Positions 1 through 6,458 of a stretch of 8,860 nucleotides of DNA are shown here, piece by piece. The translations under genes were made by a program, and so were the position numbers. How positions within the stretch are numbered: position 1 is the stretch's first letter; the number at the start of each line of letters is the position of its first letter. The notes beneath the pieces were generated by a model that saw only the letters and a program-made list of their open reading frames with translations, did no database searches and was not told the DNA's origin. The DNA is from Planctomycetota bacterium (lineage in GTDB: Bacteria; Planctomycetota; Planctomycetia; Planctomycetales; Planctomycetaceae): contig JAEYWB010000840.1 in the NCBI GenBank assembly GCA_023429275.1, positions 1-8,860 on the forward strand, given 5' to 3'.

Positions 1-20
1 TCACGATTTGAATGTTCCTT

Positions 21-26
21 TAGAAT
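21..26 (+). promoter_or_regulatory. Possible -10 element upstream of glgC
   Basis: TAGAAT matches the sigma70 -10 consensus at five of six positions and lies about 95 bases before the glgC start. A -35 element at normal spacing would sit at or beyond the left edge of the window, so it cannot be judged. The region from 1 to 121 is otherwise unremarkable. This is a single short motif and could be chance. Confidence 0.2.
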
Positions 27-121
27 CGGACACGATACGGCTGAGTCGCGGCTCGCCGGTCCGCGCCTGATACCGGTCGGCGGTCATTCGCCTCAAAAAA
101 AGAACGATGCAGGGTAATGTC

Positions 122-1402
122 ATGAAGAACGTCGTGTGCCTGGTCCTCGGTGGTGGAAAAGGGACGCGGCTCCTGCCCCTCACGGCCGATCGCTCCAAGC
201 CCGCCGTCCCCCTCGCCGGCAAGTACCGGCTCATCGACATCCCGATCTCCAACTGCATCAGCAGCGGCATCCGCCGCATCTATCTCCTGACGCAGTTCAA
301 TTCCGTCAGCCTCCATCGGCATATCCGCCAGTCGTACAACTTCGATTCCTTCTCCGGCGGCTTCGTCGAGATCCTCGCCGCGCAGCAGACGAACGAAGGG
401 ATGGACTGGTACCAGGGGACGGCCGACGCCGTCCGCAAGCAGCTCCGGTACATCCAGGAAGCCGGGATCGAACATGTCCTGATTCTCTCGGGCGACCAGC
501 TGTACCGGATGGACTTCCGGGAGATGCTCGAGACGCACATCAAGAACAACGCCGACGTCACGATCGCCGGCCTCCCGGTCGAGACGAAGCAGACCTCCGG
601 ATTCGGAATCATCCGGTTTGACGAGTCAGGCCGCGTCGAGGGCTTCCTCGAAAAGCCGAAGACCGAACAGGAACTGAAGCTTGTTCGAACCGATCCCGCC
701 TGGCTCAAGGAGCAGGGGATCGACAGCAAGGGACGCGAGTACGTCGCGAGCATGGGGATCTACCTTTTCAACCGCGACACACTCGTCGACGTCCTCACGA
801 AGACCGATTACCACGACTTCGGCAAGGAGGTCTTCCCGATGTCGATCCGGACCCGGCATGTGCAGCTGCACATGTTCGATGGTTACTGGGAAGACATCGG
901 AACGATCGGCGCGTTCTACCAGGCAAACCTCGACCTGACCGATCCGGTTCCGCCGTTCCAGATGGACATCGCCAGCTCGCCGATTTACTCGCGCCCGCGG
1001 TTCCTCCCGCCGTCGCGGATCGACGGCGCGACGATCAGCCGCAGCCTGATCGCCGACGGCTGCAAGATCGAGCCGGAAGTGGTCATTCATCATAGCCTCA
1101 TCGGCCTGCGGGCGGTCCTCGGACGCAAGGTGGTCATTCGCGACACGGTCCTGATGGGAGCCGACTTCTTCCCGAACGACGTGCGGGCGACGACAAATCC
1201 CGACGGGATCCCGATGGGGATTGGCGAAGGGACGATCATCGAGAAGGCGATCGTCGACAAGAACGTCTGCATCGGCAAGAACGTCACGATCAAGCTTCCT
1301 CCCGGCTTCCCGAGCGACGGCGAGCGCGGACCGCTCGTCGTCCGGGACGGGATCATCGTCGTCCCGCGAAATACCGTCCTCCCGGACGGCTGGAAGTTCT
1401 GA
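122..1402 (+). CDS. glgC: Glucose-1-phosphate adenylyltransferase (ADP-glucose pyrophosphorylase), cyanobacterial/plant-like
   Basis: This enzyme makes ADP-glucose and pyrophosphate from ATP and glucose-1-phosphate, the committed step of bacterial glycogen synthesis in the cytoplasm. The protein has 426 residues, close to the family's usual ~430. The N-terminal nucleotidyltransferase domain shows the GGGKGTR loop (residues 10-16), WYQGTADAV, LSGDQLYRMD with the likely catalytic Asp125, and FLEKPK with the likely glucose-phosphate-binding Lys178. YWEDIGTI follows, and from about residue 290 there is a left-handed beta-helix-type C-terminal domain ending VVPRNTVLPDGWKF. Segments such as PIYSRPRFLPPS, MGADFF and AIVDKNVCIGKNV resemble cyanobacterial and plant AGPases more than E. 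coli GlgC. I chose ATG 122 because AGGG at 111-114 sits seven bases before it; an in-frame ATG at 107 would add five residues and has no good ribosome site. No other glg gene is visible nearby. A strong stem-loop follows at 1455-1480. Confidence 0.96.
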   Translation: MKNVVCLVLGGGKGTRLLPLTADRSKPAVPLAGKYRLIDIPISNCISSGIRRIYLLTQFNSVSLHRHIRQSYNFDSFSGGFVEILAAQQTNEGMDWYQGTADAVRKQLRYIQEAGIEHVLILSGDQLYRMDFREMLETHIKNNADVTIAGLPVETKQTSGFGIIRFDESGRVEGFLEKPKTEQELKLVRTDPAWLKEQGIDSKGREYVASMGIYLFNRDTLVDVLTKTDYHDFGKEVFPMSIRTRHVQLHMFDGYWEDIGTIGAFYQANLDLTDPVPPFQMDIASSPIYSRPRFLPPSRIDGATISRSLIADGCKIEPEVVIHHSLIGLRAVLGRKVVIRDTVLMGADFFPNDVRATTNPDGIPMGIGEGTIIEKAIVDKNVCIGKNVTIKLPPGFPSDGERGPLVVRDGIIVVPRNTVLPDGWKF

Positions 1403-1419
1403 CCAGGGGATCGCCCTGG
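1403..1419 (+). other. Short perfect hairpin directly after the glgC stop
   Basis: CCAGGG (1403-1408) and CCCTGG (1414-1419) form a perfect six-pair stem around a five-base GATCG loop, beginning at the first base after the glgC stop codon. There is no T-run behind it, so it is not a classical terminator by itself. It may protect the transcript 3' end or act together with the larger stem-loop at 1455-1480. Confidence 0.35.
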
Positions 1420-1454
1420 CCCGGTCAGCCGCAGGGACGAAGGGTTGAGAGAAG

Positions 1455-1480
1455 AGCGCCGCGCCGGCAGGTGCGGCGTT
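1455..1480 (+). terminator. Stem-loop, probable terminator of glgC
   Basis: CGCCGCGCC (1457-1465) pairs with GGTGCGGCG (1470-1478) around a GGCA tetraloop. This gives nine pairs, one of them G-U, extendable by a G-U and an A-T pair to 1455-1480. The bases after it are moderately T-rich (TTCGTTGGTTTCT) rather than a pure T-run. It lies between glgC and the chosen bioA start, which suggests the two genes are separately transcribed and argues against the longer bioA frame opening at TTG 1445. Confidence 0.5.
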
Positions 1481-1522
1481 CGTTGGTTTCTGGATCAATG
1501 CGAAGAGGCGAAGTCGAACGAC

Positions 1523-2917
1523 ATGTCTCGCGATACGAGCCCGGACGTCAATCCGGCCCTGCTGCGGCAGTGGGATAACGACCACGTCTGGCACCCGTTT
1601 GCGCCGATGCAGGCGTTCCGGGAGGAGCACGTCCCGATCATCGAGTCGGCCGACGGCTTTCACCTGACCGATGTCGAAGGACGACGCTATCTCGACGGGA
1701 TCTCTTCGCTGTGGTGCAACGTCCACGGCCATCGCGTGCCGGAGATCGACCAGGCGATCCGCGACCAGCTGGACCGCGTCGCTCACACGACGCTTCTCGG
1801 CCTGTCGTCTCGTCCTTCGATCGAGCTGGCTCGGCGCCTCGTCGAGCGGGCTCCGGCGGGCCTCACGAAGGTCTTCTACTCCGACAGCGGCGCAACGGCG
1901 GTCGAGGCGGCTCTCAAGATCGCGTTCCAGTATCACCGGCAGAAGCCGGGAGGATCGGACGAACGGGACCTGTTCATCAGCGTTCAGGGGGCCTACCACG
2001 GAGACACAGTCGGCTCCGTCAGCATCGGCAGCATCGAGCTGTTCCACCACGTCTATGGCCGGCTGCTGTTCCCGACTCAGTCGGTTCCCTCGCCCGCGTC
2101 GCTCCGCCGGCCCGAAAGGATGTCCCGGGAGGCCTGGCGGGAACACTGCTTTGCCGAGCTGGAGCGGACGATCCGAACGCATCATCGCCGGATCGCCGCC
2201 TTTGTCCTCGAACCGCTCGTTCAGGGAGCGGCCGGGATCCTCGTCCATCCGCCGGGCTACCTGCGGCGGGCGCGGGAACTAACACAGGAGTACGGCATCC
2301 CGCTGATCGCCGACGAGGTCGCGGTCGGATTCGGACGGACGGGGACATTCTTCGCCTGCGAACAGGAGGAGGTCTCGCCCGATCTTCTCTGCCTGGCGAA
2401 GGGACTGACCGGCGGATATCTCCCCGTGGCCGCGACGCTCGCTACGGACGAGATCTACGACGCCTTCCTGGCCGAGCCGTCCGAGGGAAAAACCTTCTTT
2501 CACGGCCACACGTTCACCGGAAACCCCCTGGGCTGTGCGGCGGCGCTCGCCTCGCTCGAGCTGTTTGATCGCCGGAACCTCCTTGCCAACGCCGCCCGGC
2601 TGGCGGATCGCCTCCAGAGCCGGCTTGCCGTCCTGGCGGGCCGTCCCCATGTCGCGGAGGTCCGTCAGAAGGGAACGATGGTCGGCATCGAGCTGGTCCG
2701 TGACCGCGAGACGCTGGAACCGTTCCCTGCCAGTCTCCGCCTGGGCCACCAGGTGACGCTCGCCGCGCGCCGCCGTGGGGTGATTCTCCGCCCGCTCGGC
2801 GACGTCGTCGTCCTGATGCCGGCGCTCGCCATGCCGGTGGAACTCGTGGACGAGCTGATCGACGCGGCCATCGAGTCGATCGACGAAGTCACCCGGCACG
2901 CCAGCTCATCCGTTTAA
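1523..2917 (+). CDS. bioA: 8-amino-7-oxononanoate aminotransferase (DAPA synthase), Bacillus-like type
   Basis: This PLP-dependent class III aminotransferase converts 7-keto-8-aminopelargonate to 7,8-diaminopelargonate in biotin synthesis. From ATG 1523 it has 464 residues, slightly longer than the usual 430-450. Visible motifs in order are VWHPFAPM near the N-terminus, [27 protein letters not shown] (PLP-phosphate region, from Tyr119), [10 protein letters not shown] with Tyr158, [19 protein letters not shown] with cofactor-binding Asp264, [11 protein letters not shown] with the Schiff-base Lys293, and [16 protein letters not shown]. The run [11 protein letters not shown] and [10 protein letters not shown] match the Bacillus-type enzymes, in which lysine can be the amino donor, rather than E. 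coli BioA, which uses S-adenosylmethionine and has SSWWAAIHGY. The frame stays open back to TTG 1445, but the added 26 residues do not look like the family and would span the stem-loop at 1455-1480. A purine-rich AGAGG at 1504-1508 is rather far (14 bases) from the ATG. No other bio gene is visible. Confidence 0.93.
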   Translation: MSRDTSPDVNPALLRQWDNDHVWHPFAPMQAFREEHVPIIESADGFHLTDVEGRRYLDGISSLWCNVHGHRVPEIDQAIRDQLDRVAHTTLLGLSSRPSIELARRLVERAPAGLTKVFYSDSGATAVEAALKIAFQYHRQKPGGSDERDLFISVQGAYHGDTVGSVSIGSIELFHHVYGRLLFPTQSVPSPASLRRPERMSREAWREHCFAELERTIRTHHRRIAAFVLEPLVQGAAGILVHPPGYLRRARELTQEYGIPLIADEVAVGFGRTGTFFACEQEEVSPDLLCLAKGLTGGYLPVAATLATDEIYDAFLAEPSEGKTFFHGHTFTGNPLGCAAALASLELFDRRNLLANAARLADRLQSRLAVLAGRPHVAEVRQKGTMVGIELVRDRETLEPFPASLRLGHQVTLAARRRGVILRPLGDVVVLMPALAMPVELVDELIDAAIESIDEVTRHASSSV

Positions 2918-2919
2918 CC

Positions 2920-2994
2920 GCCACGCGCCAGCGGAGTGCGGATTCCACTCGGCGTTCACCGTTTCAAGCCCGCGCTCCACTGGCGCTTCGTGGC
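2920..2994. repeat. Large imperfect inverted repeat (REP-like element or bidirectional hairpin)
   Basis: Arm 1 (2920-2941) and the reverse complement of arm 2 (2970-2994) share GCCAC, then GCGCCAG, then GGAG, then GCGG. They differ by two substitutions and a three-base GAA insertion in arm 2. One substitution gives a T-G wobble and the other a C-A mismatch, so a stem of about 20 pairs with a 28-base loop is possible. A second, overlapping inverted repeat, CCGTTTC (2959-2965) and GAAACGG (2995-3001), encloses arm 2 and would compete with the large stem. The element starts three bases after the bioA stop. It could be a terminator, a transcript-stabilising hairpin or one copy of a dispersed repeat family; one window cannot distinguish these. 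Confidence 0.6.
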
Positions 2995-3033
2995 GAAACG
3001 GCTACGAGATGATCGGCGCGTGACTCGACTCGC

Positions 3034-3039
3034 TATCAT
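3034..3039 (+). promoter_or_regulatory. Possible -10 element for a leaderless transcript of the EamA gene
   Basis: TATCAT matches the sigma70 -10 consensus at five of six positions. Its last base is six bases before the ATG at 3046, which would place the transcription start on or next to the A of the start codon. No Shine-Dalgarno sequence precedes this ATG; the intervening bases are CTCCCC. The -35 region at normal spacing (around 3011-3016) is poor. Confidence 0.35.
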
Positions 3040-3045
3040 CTCCCC

Positions 3046-3492
3046 ATGAAATCGAACCTCACCCCCCTGCTCCTTGGCGGGGTCTTCCCCGCGATCTGCC
3101 TGGGTCTCTCGGCGGTCTTCCAGAAGACAGCGAACCGCATCGGGATCGGGACGGGGCCGTACCTGATGATCATCGGCACGACGGTCTTCGCCGTGGGCGT
3201 GATCGTCACCCTGGTGCAGCGTGACCTCACGATCAGCGGACCGAGCGCCACGAACACCGCTCTCTGTGCCGCGTTGTGGTCGGCCGGAATGGTCGGGATC
3301 GCGATGGCCCTTGGCCGTTACGGCGGGCAGCTCAGCCAGCTCGTCCCCCTCTACAATATGAACACGCTTGTCGCGGTCGGCGTCAGCCTGGTCTTCCTCG
3401 CTGAATGGAAGACCGTTCAGCCGCTCATGATCGTCGCCGCCAGCCTCCTGACGATCGGGGGCGGTGTTCTGGCCGCGTTGTCCACCCGTTGA
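3046..3492 (+). CDS. Half-size EamA/DMT-family membrane protein
   Basis: This is a 148-residue, strongly hydrophobic protein. About five membrane segments can be picked out: residues 6-27, 38-58, 71-91, 97-119 and 123-146. The loop between the second and third segments (VQRDLTISGPSATN) is short and polar. The C-terminal portion, with NMNTLVAVGVSLVFLAEW followed by a glycine-rich last segment, reads like one EamA domain of the drug/metabolite transporter superfamily. Typical members have two such domains and ten segments, so this is one complete domain; a homodimer or partner-dependent transporter is plausible (inference). The substrate cannot be told. There is no signal peptide beyond the first membrane segment. 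The start is the only ATG at the N-terminal boundary and lacks a ribosome-binding site. The stop lies 40 bases before tsaE, so co-transcription is possible. Confidence 0.75.
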   Translation: MKSNLTPLLLGGVFPAICLGLSAVFQKTANRIGIGTGPYLMIIGTTVFAVGVIVTLVQRDLTISGPSATNTALCAALWSAGMVGIAMALGRYGGQLSQLVPLYNMNTLVAVGVSLVFLAEWKTVQPLMIVAASLLTIGGGVLAALSTR

Positions 3493-3532
3493 TCGCCCAG
3501 CCTGGTGGCGATCCCCCTCTCGTATCCCGGTG

Positions 3533-3979
3533 ATGACTCCTCTCTCCATCCTGACCGAATCTCCTGCCGAAACGCGCCGCCTCGGGCACCGCCTGGCCGC
3601 GGCCCTGCCGATCGGGAGCGTCGTTGCCCTCAACGGACCGCTCGGCGCCGGGAAGACGACTCTCGTCCGGTCCATCGCCGAGGCGCTCGGCTGCGACGAA
3701 GCCCTCGTCAACAGTCCGACCTTCACGATCGTGCAGGAGTACTCTGGAAGGATTCCGGCCTTCCACGTCGATGCCTACCGCCTGAAAGACAGCGACGAGT
3801 TCCTCGAACTTGGCGGGCCGGAGCTCCTCAATGCCGGAGGAGTCTGCCTGATCGAGTGGGCGGAACGGATCGCGGATGTCCTGCCGCAGGACCTTGTCCG
3901 GATCGACATCGTCCCCGAGGGGGCCGAGGCCAGGCGGTTCACGCTGACCGGACTGCGAGAGCTCCCGGAGATCGATTGA
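3533..3979 (+). CDS. tsaE: tRNA threonylcarbamoyladenosine biosynthesis ATPase TsaE
   Basis: TsaE is the small P-loop ATPase that works with TsaB and TsaD in the cytoplasm to transfer threonylcarbamoyl to A37 of ANN-decoding tRNAs (t6A). The product has 148 residues, the normal family size. It shows the Walker A motif GPLGAGKTT (35-43), the family signature NSPTFTIVQEY (60-70), FHVDAYRL (77-84) containing a conserved acidic residue, and IEWAERI (107-113). I chose ATG 3533 because the family N-terminus (a short strand, then a helix with ETRRLGHRLAA) begins there. An upstream in-frame GTG at 3464 would add 23 unrelated residues and overlap the EamA gene. No clear Shine-Dalgarno precedes the ATG. 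The partner genes tsaB and tsaD are not in the window. The stop TGA overlaps an in-frame TTG of the rnr frame at 3976. Confidence 0.93.
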   Translation: MTPLSILTESPAETRRLGHRLAAALPIGSVVALNGPLGAGKTTLVRSIAEALGCDEALVNSPTFTIVQEYSGRIPAFHVDAYRLKDSDEFLELGGPELLNAGGVCLIEWAERIADVLPQDLVRIDIVPEGAEARRFTLTGLRELPEID

Positions 3980-4065
3980 CCGAATTTTCCTCGGAGAGCG
4001 AGAGAACCGCGAACCTCCGCAGCGGACGTGTTGTCTTTCTCTACGAAGTGCGCCAATCTCTTTTC

Positions 4066-6378
4066 ATGAATATTCTTGCTCAGCGGGTTCTCACGTTCAT
4101 CGAAGGCCCTTCTTACCACCCCACGGACGTCAAGGGGCTCGGCAAAAAGCTCGGTCTCAAGCGTGACCGGCTGGCCGCCCTCCAGGAAGCGGTCGACGAA
4201 CTCGTCGCCGCCGGAGCAGCCCGCGTCTCGACGACGGGGCTCGTCCTCGGCCGGACGACGGCAGGACTCCTCACGGGAACCGTCCGCCGGACACGTTCCG
4301 GCGATGGCTACCTGGTCCTCACTCCGCCGATTCCGCGGGGCGTGATCGGTGACGTCTTCGTCGACCGGTACGACATGAAGGACGCTCAGAACGACGACGA
4401 GGTCCTCGCGAAGCTGACGGCCGCCCGCCGATCGGGAGGCCAGCGGAGCGCGGAGATCGTCGAAGTCATCAAGCGGGCGACGACGGTCTTTGTCGGAACC
4501 TATTTCGAAGAGGACGACGCCGGCTGGGTCGCCATCGACGGCCGTCAGTTCGAACAGCCGATCTCCGTCGGCGACCCCGGTGCCAAGGGAGCCCAGCCCG
4601 ACGACAAGGTCGTCGTCGAGATGCTCCGCTTCCCGACCGGCAGCCAGCCGGGCGAAGCCGTCCTGACCAAGGTGCTCGGCCCGCGCGGGGAAGCGGGAGT
4701 CGACACACAGCTCGTCATCCACGAGTACGGCCTGCCGGTCGAGTTCACCGCCGAGGCTCACGAGGAAGCCCGCCGCCAGGCGGACGAGTTCGACGAGACG
4801 GAGATGATCCGTCGCGACGACTGGACGAACGAGCTGATCGTGACGATCGACCCGGTCGACGCCCGCGACTTCGACGACGCCATCTCGCTCAAGAAGACTC
4901 CCGACGGCCACTGGCAGCTCGGGATCCACATCGCCGACGTCTCCCACTTCGTCGAAGAGAACACCCCGCTCGATGACGACGCCCGCACCCGCGGGACGAG
5001 CGTCTATCTTCCCGCGACCGTCATCCCGATGCTTCCCGAGGTGATCTCGAACGGCCTGGCGAGCCTGCAGGAGGGCCGCGTCCGTTACACCCTCTCGGCC
5101 ATTCTTGAACTCGACGAAGAGGGGAACGTCCGCAAGCGGCGGTTCGCCCGGACCGCCATCAAGGTGGCAAAGCGGTTCGCATACGAAGAGGTGATGCCGA
5201 TCGTCACGAACCCGGACAAGCATCCGGAAGTGGCGGCCCCGATCCGGCGGCTCCTGTGCGACATGCACGCCCTTGCGATGAAACTCCGCCGGAAGCGGAT
5301 CAGGAACGGAGCGATCAACCTCGACCTTCCGGAGGTCAAGCTCGACCTCGACAAGGATCTGCGGGTGACCGGCGCCCATGAGACGTTCCACGACGAGAGC
5401 CATCAGCTCATCGAGGAGTACATGCTGGCGGCTAACGTCGCCGTGGCGACGGAACTGTCGAACCGGGGCATCGAGTACCCGCGGCGGACGCACGGCGAGC
5501 CCAACATGCCCAAGCTCAAGGCCTTCGCCGAGTTCGTCGACGCTCTCGGCTTCCATCTCAAGAAGCCGGACAGCCGCAAGGAGCTTCAGGGGCTGCTGAC
5601 CCGCGTCGCCGGGACGCCGCAGGAGCGGGCGGTCAACTTCGCCCTGCTGCGAAGCTTCAAACAGGCGGAATACTCGCCGAAGGACATCGGTCACTACGCT
5701 CTTGCTGAGAAGGAGTACTGCCACTTCACGAGCCCGATCCGCCGCTATCCCGACCTGATCGTTCACCGGCTCCTGTCGCAGATCATCGATGGCCACAGGC
5801 GCCCCCAGGGATTCCGGGGGGAAGCCCTCGAACATATCTGCTTCCACTGTTCGATGACGGAACGTCGAGCGGCCGACGCCGAGCGGACCTTGAACCGCGT
5901 CAAGCTCCTGCTGTTCCTCGAGGACAAGGTCGGAATGCGGATGCCCGCGACGATCACCGGTGTCGACCGGTTCGGTTTCTTCTGCCGCGGTACGGAGTTG
6001 CCGGCGGAGGGACTCGTTCATGTCTCGTCGCTTCCGGGGAACGAATCGTTCGAGTTCGACAAGGTCGGCCAGCGACTCATCGGCCGGAAGACCGGACGGA
6101 CCTATCAGCTCGGAGATGCGGTCCAGGTCGAGGTGGTCCGGGTCGATCCCGATCGCCGCGAACTCGACATGACGCTCGTGGACCACAAGAGGCCGGCGGC
6201 CGGTCGAGGACCGCGCTCCGGCTCGCGAGGCAACGGTGACTCAGGCGGTCGAAACGATCGGTCCGGACACAGTAACGGCGGGAAGCCGAAGGGCTCCGCC
6301 GGGCGACGAGGACGAAACTCAAGTCCTCCCCCGTCAGGTCCCGGGAAGGCTCGCGGACGCAAGGGCCGCTCACGATGA
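4066..6378 (+). CDS. rnr: Ribonuclease R (RNase II/VacB family 3'-5' exoribonuclease)
   Basis: RNase R is a processive hydrolytic 3'-to-5' exoribonuclease that degrades structured RNA in mRNA and rRNA turnover. The product has 770 residues (E. coli 813). In order I see an N-terminal winged-helix-like region (about 1-65), cold-shock-type domains (about 65-235), the RNB catalytic domain (about 245-600), an S1 RNA-binding domain (about 623-705) and a basic Gly/Arg/Ser/Lys-rich tail (706-770). The catalytic acidic cluster is intact: Asp262, Asp268, Asp270 and Asp271 in DPVDARDFDDA. The downstream signature EYCHFTSPIRRYPDLIVHRLL is at about 550-570. The start is the ATG where family similarity begins. 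It has no Shine-Dalgarno; in-frame GTG 4048 and TTG 3976, the latter overlapping the tsaE stop, are alternatives that would add 6 or 30 residues. The full-length domain set argues for RNase R over the shorter RNase II. A hairpin follows at 6387-6407. Confidence 0.95.
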   Translation: MNILAQRVLTFIEGPSYHPTDVKGLGKKLGLKRDRLAALQEAVDELVAAGAARVSTTGLVLGRTTAGLLTGTVRRTRSGDGYLVLTPPIPRGVIGDVFVDRYDMKDAQNDDEVLAKLTAARRSGGQRSAEIVEVIKRATTVFVGTYFEEDDAGWVAIDGRQFEQPISVGDPGAKGAQPDDKVVVEMLRFPTGSQPGEAVLTKVLGPRGEAGVDTQLVIHEYGLPVEFTAEAHEEARRQADEFDETEMIRRDDWTNELIVTIDPVDARDFDDAISLKKTPDGHWQLGIHIADVSHFVEENTPLDDDARTRGTSVYLPATVIPMLPEVISNGLASLQEGRVRYTLSAILELDEEGNVRKRRFARTAIKVAKRFAYEEVMPIVTNPDKHPEVAAPIRRLLCDMHALAMKLRRKRIRNGAINLDLPEVKLDLDKDLRVTGAHETFHDESHQLIEEYMLAANVAVATELSNRGIEYPRRTHGEPNMPKLKAFAEFVDALGFHLKKPDSRKELQGLLTRVAGTPQERAVNFALLRSFKQAEYSPKDIGHYALAEKEYCHFTSPIRRYPDLIVHRLLSQIIDGHRRPQGFRGEALEHICFHCSMTERRAADAERTLNRVKLLLFLEDKVGMRMPATITGVDRFGFFCRGTELPAEGLVHVSSLPGNESFEFDKVGQRLIGRKTGRTYQLGDAVQVEVVRVDPDRRELDMTLVDHKRPAAGRGPRSGSRGNGDSGGRNDRSGHSNGGKPKGSAGRRGRNSSPPPSGPGKARGRKGRSR

Positions 6379-6386
6379 TCTCTGGA

Positions 6387-6407
6387 GAACGATCGCGATG
6401 GTCGTTC
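6387..6407 (+). terminator. Hairpin after rnr, possible terminator or attenuator
   Basis: GAACGATC (6387-6394) pairs with GGTCGTTC (6400-6407) around a five-base GCGAT loop, giving eight pairs with one G-U. It starts eight bases after the rnr stop. The following bases, GAGTTTCGG, contain only a three-T run, so termination would be weak or factor-dependent. It may separate rnr from hemW. Confidence 0.35.
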
Positions 6408-6458
6408 GAGTTTCGGTCCTCGGATTGAGGCTTGAAAAGTCGTTCGACCGCGCAGCCA

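Noticed and set aside
1445..1522. Longer bioA from TTG 1445
   Set aside because: The extra 26 residues are unlike the family and would be translated across a strong GC-rich stem-loop; family similarity begins after ATG 1523.
626..2248. Open frame of 540 codons on the - strand opposite glgC and bioA
   Set aside because: It spans two well-supported genes and the stem-loop between them, with shadow-type Arg/Asp-rich composition and no motif.
3505..4065. N-terminal extension of the rnr frame by up to 187 residues
   Set aside because: Most of it runs through tsaE in another frame and does not resemble any RNase R N-terminus; the frame is simply free of stops.
3775..6186. Open frame of 803 codons on the - strand opposite tsaE and rnr
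   Set aside because: It mirrors the codon periodicity of rnr, has Asp/Arg/Val-rich composition typical of antisense frames in GC-rich genes, and shows no recognisable domain; the + strand protein is unmistakable.
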